Below, in pieces: positions 7,448 to 11,675 of a stretch of DNA of 11,675 bases. The notes beneath the pieces are model-generated. The model was not told the origin of the DNA. It did not search any database and worked only from the letters and a program-made list of their open reading frames with translations. Source of the stretch: Chloroflexi bacterium UBA5177 (GTDB lineage: Bacteria > Chloroflexota > UBA5177). Every line of letters begins with the position of its first letter. Within the stretch, counting starts at the first letter, position 1. The position numbers and the translations under genes were made by a program. The stretch spans positions 4,556-16,230 of the forward strand of contig DHWR01000105.1 in NCBI GenBank assembly GCA_002413265.1. The letters are read 5' to 3'.

Positions 7448-7684
7448 TCAGCGCGGGTACCGAAATGTGTGCTGGTTGGCGTGCTCGCGAAGGTGTGCCA
7501 CATAGCGCTCGAGATCGACTAGCGCGATGCGCCGGCAGCGTCCGACCCGAACCGACGGCAACGTGCCTCGACGGACCTGTTGGTAGATCAGGGTGCGGCC
7601 GACGCAGAGTCGGCGGGCCGCTTCTTCCATCGTGATCAGGAGCGGTTCTGGGGCCGGCGTCGACTCTGACTCCAGCACCATCAC
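7448..7684 (-). CDS. xis: excisionase-like helix-turn-helix DNA-binding protein
   Basis: This 78-residue protein has a MerR-like/excisionase HTH (HTH_17 type) at about 18-65. The pattern is ITMEEAARRLCVGRTLIYQ, then a turn, TLPSVRVGRCRRIAL, and a closing helix that includes LERYVAHL. This is the usual helix-turn-helix plus wing of recombination directionality factors. Position just upstream of int, in the same direction, supports an excisionase role; a transcriptional regulator remains possible. The start is ambiguous among three consecutive codons, GTG (7684), ATG (7681) and GTG (7678). A GGGGGGAG run lies immediately upstream and would suit the last of these best by spacing. The gene overlaps the stop of the preceding gene by 4 bases (GTGA) or 1 base (TGATG), so translation is probably coupled. 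Confidence 0.85.
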   Translation of the reverse strand: MMVLESESTPAPEPLLITMEEAARRLCVGRTLIYQQVRRGTLPSVRVGRCRRIALVDLERYVAHLREHANQHTFRYPR

Positions 7685-8025
7685 TCCCCCCGCGGCATCG
7701 AGACGAAGCCGATCCGCTCGAGTGAGTGGATGAATTCCTCGTCGCTATGGACATTGATCGAGGCCGGCCCATCGCGGTCCGACACCTCGAGCTTGCGGCC
7801 GTCCACATTGGCGAGGAGGACGAGGTCGTCGGCCATCCGAAGGCGCTGCTCCAGTCGCTTTTTGAGACTCGCGGTTTCGTAGTCGGGGTCGTCGAGGACG
7901 GCCGCGACCAGGCCCCGGTAGGAGTCGGCCTCGCAGACCCTGTGGAACAGGCCGGAGTCCGCCGGTTGGAAGAGCATCCGCAGTGGCAGCTCCTGCGGGA
8001 TGTCTGGGCGGATGAAGCGATACAT
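7681..8025 (-). CDS. uncharacterised 114-aa protein between AAA+ ATPase and xis
   Basis: I do not recognise this 114-residue protein. It is fairly acidic and soluble, with no signal peptide, membrane segment or Cys cluster. The central part (about 52-66, ASLKKRLEQRLRMAD) looks helical and charged. It is followed by beta-type segments (DLVLLANVDGRKLEVSD, 67-83) and a short helix (DEEFIHSLERIGF, 95-107). The ATG at 8025 shares one base with the ATPase stop (TGATG), and GGAG lies eight bases upstream, so expression is tied to the ATPase. Its stop in turn overlaps the xis start. This tight packing suggests a partner of the ATPase or of the recombination module, but no function is shown by the sequence. 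Confidence 0.82.
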   Translation of the reverse strand: MYRFIRPDIPQELPLRMLFQPADSGLFHRVCEADSYRGLVAAVLDDPDYETASLKKRLEQRLRMADDLVLLANVDGRKLEVSDRDGPASINVHSDEEFIHSLERIGFVSMPRGE

Positions 8026-9254
8026 CAGCCACGCTCCGGGTGGGCTCGCCGTCGCAGGTACTCGCCGAAGAGCGGGACCGCGAAGGCGACGACGCCTCGC
8101 TCAGGTCGGTAGACGAGTCCCTTGTCCGCAAGGCGGTAGATCAGTCGCTGGGTGGCACCATTCGACATCCGCAGGGCGCCGATGACTTGCTTCAGCGGTG
8201 CAGTCTCGCCGCAGCTCGCGATCGTTTGCAGCAGCCGCCGCTCCACGGCTGAGGTCCTGGCGAGCCGGGCGTCGAAGAAGGCCCGGTCCAGGGCGGCGAG
8301 CATTGCGGGCCGGGAATGGTGGTAGTCACTTTCGGTCAGCGGCGAGGGCCAAGCTGAGGATTCCCAGAGAAGCGCACCGAAGAACTGGATGAAGAACGGA
8401 TAGCCCCGTGAGTCGGCCGCCATGGCCTTGGCAAGTGCGGGGTCGTGGCGGCGGCCTGCCGTTTGGAGAGGCAGCGTGAAGGCGTGAACGTCCTCCGGCG
8501 ATCGCAGCCGGTCGAGCTCCTCGGCCTGGAACATGCGCTCGGAGTAGCTCTTGGCCCGAGCCAGGTTCTCGGTTAGGGTGGGAAGGCCGCAGACGACCAG
8601 CATTAGCGGGACGCCTTCCCGCTGGAGCCTGGCGGTGACGGCCAGCAGGGTGCTCAGTGGAAGCTGGAGAGTGGCCACTGAATCGCGGACGATATGGGCC
8701 TCGTCGTAGCAGAGGACGATCCCGCTGCCGCCGGCGGCGGTCACGCCGCGGCAGGCCGAGACCACAGCGTCGAAGAGCTGGTCCTCGAGGGCCGGCGTTG
8801 GTTCCCGTTGGTGCGATGGCGACCGCAGGGCAACGGTGATGCCCGCTAGAGAGACGCTGAGGCTGCCGAGGAGATCCAGCGCACGATCGATCGCTGAGGC
8901 GGCGGCTGCTTTCAGTCGCCGCGTGCGGGCGGTCTGCTCGGCTGCCTGGCGGCAGTCTGCGACAAGCGCCAGCGCGAAGGCCCGCTCGTCGCGAAGGTGC
9001 TCGCTCCATTCCCGGCTGACCACCACCCAGCCGCGCTCCATGGCGGTGCCGGCATACCGCTGGAGGAGGACGGTCTTGCCCACGCCACGAAGACCGGTCA
9101 GACGCACGTTGCGCGGAAAATCCGGGAGGCCGTCGAGGAAGCGCCCGAATCGCTCCAGCTGGTCACAGCGATCGGCCAGATAGGGTGGCTCCAACCCCAT
9201 CCCCGGCCGGAAGGGATTCCGCGGCACCGAATGAATACGAATCCCTGTATTCAT
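8025..9254 (-). CDS. AAA+ ATPase (Orc1/Cdc6-like or AAA_16 type) with C-terminal winged-helix-like region
   Basis: This is a 409-residue P-loop ATPase. Walker A is GLRGVGKT (54-61) and Walker B is IVLCYDEAH (179-187, with D184 and E185). A sensor-1-like strand LMLVVCGLPTL follows at 217-227. The segment DSRGYPFFIQFFG (281-293) resembles the lid of Orc1-like AAA ATPases. The N-terminal segment NPFRPG (13-18) followed by PPYLADR is also typical of that group. Residues 335-400 (VERRLLQTI, GATQRLIYRLADKGLVYR) read as a winged helix. The start is ATG 9254, although GTG 9227 (V10) and ATG 9200 (M19) are alternatives. No Shine-Dalgarno is visible, and an inverted repeat covers the ATG. Its place in an ATPase - 114-aa - xis - int run suggests element replication, partition or recombination control, which is inference. 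A STAND-like signalling ATPase is an alternative. Confidence 0.85.
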   Translation of the reverse strand: MNTGIRIHSVPRNPFRPGMGLEPPYLADRCDQLERFGRFLDGLPDFPRNVRLTGLRGVGKTVLLQRYAGTAMERGWVVVSREWSEHLRDERAFALALVADCRQAAEQTARTRRLKAAAASAIDRALDLLGSLSVSLAGITVALRSPSHQREPTPALEDQLFDAVVSACRGVTAAGGSGIVLCYDEAHIVRDSVATLQLPLSTLLAVTARLQREGVPLMLVVCGLPTLTENLARAKSYSERMFQAEELDRLRSPEDVHAFTLPLQTAGRRHDPALAKAMAADSRGYPFFIQFFGALLWESSAWPSPLTESDYHHSRPAMLAALDRAFFDARLARTSAVERRLLQTIASCGETAPLKQVIGALRMSNGATQRLIYRLADKGLVYRPERGVVAFAVPLFGEYLRRRAHPERG

Positions 9255-9255
9255 T
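9230..9255. promoter_or_regulatory. 9-bp perfect inverted repeat over the AAA+ ATPase start codon
   Basis: AATGAATAC (9230-9238) and GTATTCATT (9247-9255) are perfect reverse complements with an 8-base spacer, in an AT-rich island within GC-rich DNA. The right arm contains the minus-strand ATG at 9254-9252. TTGACG (minus strand, 9264-9259) lies just upstream and resembles a -35 box, though no convincing -10 follows at 17 bases. As DNA the repeat looks like an operator for a dimeric repressor. As RNA it would hide the start codon in a hairpin. If translation instead begins at GTG 9227, the repeat lies entirely upstream of the coding region. Confidence 0.5.
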
Positions 9256-9291
9256 TGTCGTCAATCCCGCATGGGCGAGAGAGGGGATGCA

Positions 9292-10674
9292 CTACACCGC
9301 CTCCTCGAATGGGGGCGGCTCGGCGTGCCCGCAGCGCTCTTTGATCAGTTCGACGTAGTCCCCATTGAGCTCGATCCCGACCGCATGCCGGCCGAGTCGC
9401 TTGGCGACGGCGAGCGTGGTTCCCGAACCGGCGAAGGGGTCGAGGACGATGGCGGGATTGGCGACTGTCCCCTCGCAGCTGCACGTCGGCTTCCAGCCGA
9501 TCGTTCTCGCACGGCGCTCGAGTCGGACCGCAAAGCCGGCCGTCTCGCTGCGGCGCTCGACCGAGCGAGGGCCGTTGGTCGACCGGTTGCCGGGGTTGCT
9601 GTAGGCGACCTCCACCATCCGCTGCCAGGGCGCTCCGCACCGAGAGCAGCAGCCACCGCCGCTGCTGCCGGCGAGGATGCAGGGCTCCACCAGGCGCTCC
9701 GGGAAGGTTGCGAAGTGAGCCTTTCGGTAGGGCTGGGTGGCGATCGTCCAGACCGACCGTCGGTTGCGACCTGAGGGGTCACCGACCGAACGCTTCTGGC
9801 CGATGTTGGTTCGGGCGCTCGCCTTCGAGAGCGGGTCCAGGAGTTCCTTGTGCTTGCCACCGATGCGCGGCAGCTGCTCTTGCATCTTGCGAACGTCGGA
9901 GGGGCCGCTCGCGCACGGTTCGCGGATTGCCTCGGCGTCATAGAAGTAACGCGGGTGCGTAGAGAGCAAGAAGACGTACTCGTGGGAGCGGGTCGGTCGG
10001 TCGGTCACCGATTCTGGCATCGGATTCGGCTTGGCCCAGATCAGGTCGGCCCGCAGGTACCAGCCGTCAGCCTGAAGGGCGAGGGCGACCCGCCAGGGGA
10101 TACCGACCAGGTCCTTGGGCTTGAGCTCGGGCGCCTTCACCCGCCGGTCGCCCATCGAGCCGCCCGCCCGCCAATAGCCGACACGATCGAGCGAGGGGCG
10201 GCGCGGAGCCGTGGTGCCGGCGTTGTAGCAGTCGCCCAGGTTGAGCCAGAGTGTGCCGCTCGGCTTCAGCACCCGTCGCACTTCGCGCAGGACTTCGACC
10301 ATGTGCTGGACGAATAGATCAGGCGAGGGCTCCAGCCCGAGATGACCGAGCCAGGCGTCACAGCGACGGCAAGTTGTAGCCGAGGTGCGCGACTTCTCCG
10401 GGTAGGTCGTGTTCGATTGCCACTTGGTCTGAGGTACCTGGGGCCGGTTGCCGCGGTGGGCGCAGGAAGACTCTCGATCTCCCCAGCGGTGCTGGCAGCC
10501 GGGATCGCCACCCCAGACCTGGGGCGGGATGCCGTAGTCGCGCAGTCCCCAGTAGGGAGGCGAGGTCACGCAACAGTCGACGCTGGCGTCAGGCAGCGAG
10601 GCCAGCACCGCGCGTACGTCGCCGGCGTAGACCGTCACGGCCTGGTCGCGATAGGCGGGAAGGCGATCGGCCAT
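9292..10674 (-). CDS. DNA amino-methyltransferase, beta class (N4-cytosine or N6-adenine)
   Basis: This 460-residue protein is predicted to transfer a methyl group from AdoMet to an exocyclic amino group in DNA. The catalytic motif IV TSPPYWG is at 37-43 and the AdoMet motif I DPFAGSGTT at 412-420, so the motif order is that of the beta class. SPPY leans towards N4-cytosine but does not settle the base. Further family segments are HEYVFLLSTHPRYFYD (231-246) and FATFPERLVEPCILAGS (321-337). Two Cys clusters look metal-binding: C60, C71, C102 and C105 near the N-terminus, and C343, C346, C398 and C400 before motif I. The ATG at 10674 shares one base with the amidoligase stop (TGATG), with a weak GGAG about ten bases upstream. 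No restriction endonuclease is adjacent in the window, which suggests an orphan methylase of a mobile element. It is not a DISARM methylase by position or type. Confidence 0.92.
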   Translation of the reverse strand: MADRLPAYRDQAVTVYAGDVRAVLASLPDASVDCCVTSPPYWGLRDYGIPPQVWGGDPGCQHRWGDRESSCAHRGNRPQVPQTKWQSNTTYPEKSRTSATTCRRCDAWLGHLGLEPSPDLFVQHMVEVLREVRRVLKPSGTLWLNLGDCYNAGTTAPRRPSLDRVGYWRAGGSMGDRRVKAPELKPKDLVGIPWRVALALQADGWYLRADLIWAKPNPMPESVTDRPTRSHEYVFLLSTHPRYFYDAEAIREPCASGPSDVRKMQEQLPRIGGKHKELLDPLSKASARTNIGQKRSVGDPSGRNRRSVWTIATQPYRKAHFATFPERLVEPCILAGSSGGGCCSRCGAPWQRMVEVAYSNPGNRSTNGPRSVERRSETAGFAVRLERRARTIGWKPTCSCEGTVANPAIVLDPFAGSGTTLAVAKRLGRHAVGIELNGDYVELIKERCGHAEPPPFEEAV

Positions 10675-11675
10675 CAGGCGGCTACTCCGCGACCCTGCTG
10701 CCAGGCGCTGTGCTCGTAGAGCCAGTAGAGCTTGAGCTTGTCCTTGGGCCGGACGAAGACCATGTCGGCGAACCGACGCAGGAGGCCATCGTTTTGATCC
10801 GATTCGGGCGAACTGTGATGGGTGCCGAGGCGGACCCGCTCGTGTGGGATCGCGGAGTCAGGCACTTCCGAAGCCCGCTTGGTGACCCAGCAGGCGAGCT
10901 TGATGTTGGCCTGCAAGCGAGCCGGATCCAGGCTCGAGTCGAAGTAGCGGTACTCGATCGTCCGCCGCTGTTCGAGGATGTTGCCGTAGTTGAGCCCGAC
11001 GCCGTGGCTGGCCCCTACCCGGTAGGCGAGGTCGCTCAGGTCCTGGGCGTTCTCGAACTGACCGGATCCCATCGGCCCGCACCAGCGGTAGCCGTTCCCT
11101 GCGCCGCGGTGCTGGCGGCCGCCGCGACCGGTTCCAGCCGCCAGGCGATACATCAGGTCCTCCGCCCAGGCGCAGACGTTGGCCACCCGCCGGAAGCGGT
11201 TGACGTCGTGATCCATGTTGGCCGAGTCGGCTCCCACATGGACATGACCGCCTGTGCGAGCGGTGGTCCGTGCGCCGTGGGCGCGCAGGATCTGGCAGAC
11301 GCGCTCCAGCTGCTCCCAGGTCTCAGGAGTGTCCCGCAGCACCGGGCTCACGATCTCACCGGTGACCGTGCTGTCGCGCTCGACCACCCACTTGCCGGCG
11401 ACTCGGCCGCCGGAGTGGTAGGCCTCCAGGTTCGGAGTTGCCGCCAGACCGGCCGCATGGAAGGCGCGTGCAACCGCGTGGGGGTCGGCTCCGTCGAACT
11501 CGATCTCGACGCCGAAGGTTTGGTTGGGATCGCCGATCACGTTCTCCCTCTCGTACTCCGCCGCGGCAGAGGTGCGCGCGAGGCGCTGGAGCTGGCGGTG
11601 CAGGTCGTCGTTGGCGAGAAGCGAGCGATCACCTTCGGGGACCTCTTCGCCCTGGACTCGGAGGAACTCCTCCCA
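10674..11675 (-). CDS. putative amidoligase (Amidoligase_2, glutamine synthetase-like fold), 5' partial
   Basis: This is a predicted COOH-NH2 ligase that would form amide or peptide bonds at the expense of ATP. Numbering from the GTG codon at 11540, the first-strand motif FGVEIEF (9-15, with E12 and E14), GEIVSP (61-66), TGGHVHVG (96-103, with H99 and H101) and RRTIEYRYFDSSLDP (192-206) match the conserved blocks of the family. The frame stays open to the right edge for another 45 codons with GC-rich third positions and no start codon, so the true start is probably outside the window. GTG 11540 with GAGAGG six bases upstream is an alternative, and its 4-base GTGA junction would suit coupling to a gene in another frame. 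The substrate cannot be deduced. The gene is coupled to the methyltransferase through TGATG. Such amidoligases are often found in phages and other mobile elements. Confidence 0.85.
   Translation of the reverse strand, partial: WEEFLRVQGEEVPEGDRSLLANDDLHRQLQRLARTSAAAEYERENVIGDPNQTFGVEIEFDGADPHAVARAFHAAGLAATPNLEAYHSGGRVAGKWVVERDSTVTGEIVSPVLRDTPETWEQLERVCQILRAHGARTTARTGGHVHVGADSANMDHDVNRFRRVANVCAWAEDLMYRLAAGTGRGGRQHRGAGNGYRWCGPMGSGQFENAQDLSDLAYRVGASHGVGLNYGNILEQRRTIEYRYFDSSLDPARLQANIKLACWVTKRASEVPDSAIPHERVRLGTHHSSPESDQNDGLLRRFADMVFVRPKDKLKLYWLYEHSAWQQGRGVAA

Noticed and set aside
6936..7505. 189-codon plus-strand ORF opposite the integrase and xis genes.
   Set aside because: It overlaps two clear gene families on the other strand and arises from GC-rich third-position bias.
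9271..9774. 167-codon plus-strand ORF opposite the methyltransferase gene.
   Set aside because: It is a shadow of the methyltransferase C-terminal region, which carries the intact DPFAGSGTT motif.
9991..10006. Four tandem copies of GGTC inside the methyltransferase gene, reminiscent of phase-variable methylases.
   Set aside because: Four copies are too few to suggest slippage and the stretch encodes a plausible TDRPTRS segment in a conserved region.
9292..10674. Methyltransferase as the missing DISARM methylase (DrmMI or DrmMII).
   Set aside because: It is a beta-class amino-methylase on the opposite strand in another operon about 4.4 kb from drmC. DrmMII is a cytosine-5 enzyme, and DrmMI is a different adenine methylase usually in the drm operon.
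1..11675. CRISPR arrays, rRNA, tRNA or insertion sequence ends.
   Set aside because: No regularly spaced repeats, no conserved RNA gene signatures and no transposase were seen. The window is almost entirely protein-coding, and no gene-free stretch exceeds 300 bases.

Overview
The window is GC-rich bacterial DNA, most likely from an actinobacterium. Pointers are the GC-biased third codon positions, the GTG and TTG starts, a leaderless-type promoter and a xis-int gene pair. No rRNA, tRNA or CRISPR is present, so the taxonomic call is weak. Two gene blocks face each other.

Left block, plus strand (1-4912): the three-gene core of a DISARM anti-phage system. It holds drmA (SF2 helicase, 5' end outside the window), drmB (DUF1998 protein) and drmC (single-HKD phospholipase D fold). 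Start and stop codons overlap by 4 bases at both junctions (TTGA and ATGA), so translation is probably coupled. No drmMII-type cytosine-5 methylase follows drmC. The class-defining genes (drmD and drmMI, or drmE) would lie upstream and cannot be seen.

Middle (4902-6224): drmC converges on an unrecognised minus-strand gene (5145-6161). Its C-terminal part carries an R-x5-H motif like that of HEPN ribonucleases, and it appears to have its own leaderless promoter. The convergent gap also holds a 55-codon ORF behind a near-perfect Shine-Dalgarno. It may be a real small gene or the remnant of a truncated one.

Right block, minus strand (6225 to the right edge): six same-direction genes, several with touching or overlapping ends. 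In transcription order they are a GS-fold amidoligase (start outside the window), a beta-class amino-methyltransferase with two Cys clusters, an AAA+ ATPase with a C-terminal winged-helix-like region, an unrecognised 114-aa protein, an excisionase-like HTH protein and a tyrosine integrase. The order ATPase - small protein - xis - int recalls the rep-xis-int end of actinomycete integrative elements, with the ATPase where the replication initiator would sit. A perfect 9-bp inverted repeat covers the ATPase start codon and is the best regulatory candidate here. The integrase 3' end faces the DISARM side, so an att junction is expected near 6162-6224. On that reading the DISARM block and the right-hand mobile element are neighbours rather than one operon. 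The novelty candidates are the HEPN-like gene beside DISARM and the ATPase/114-aa/xis/int module.
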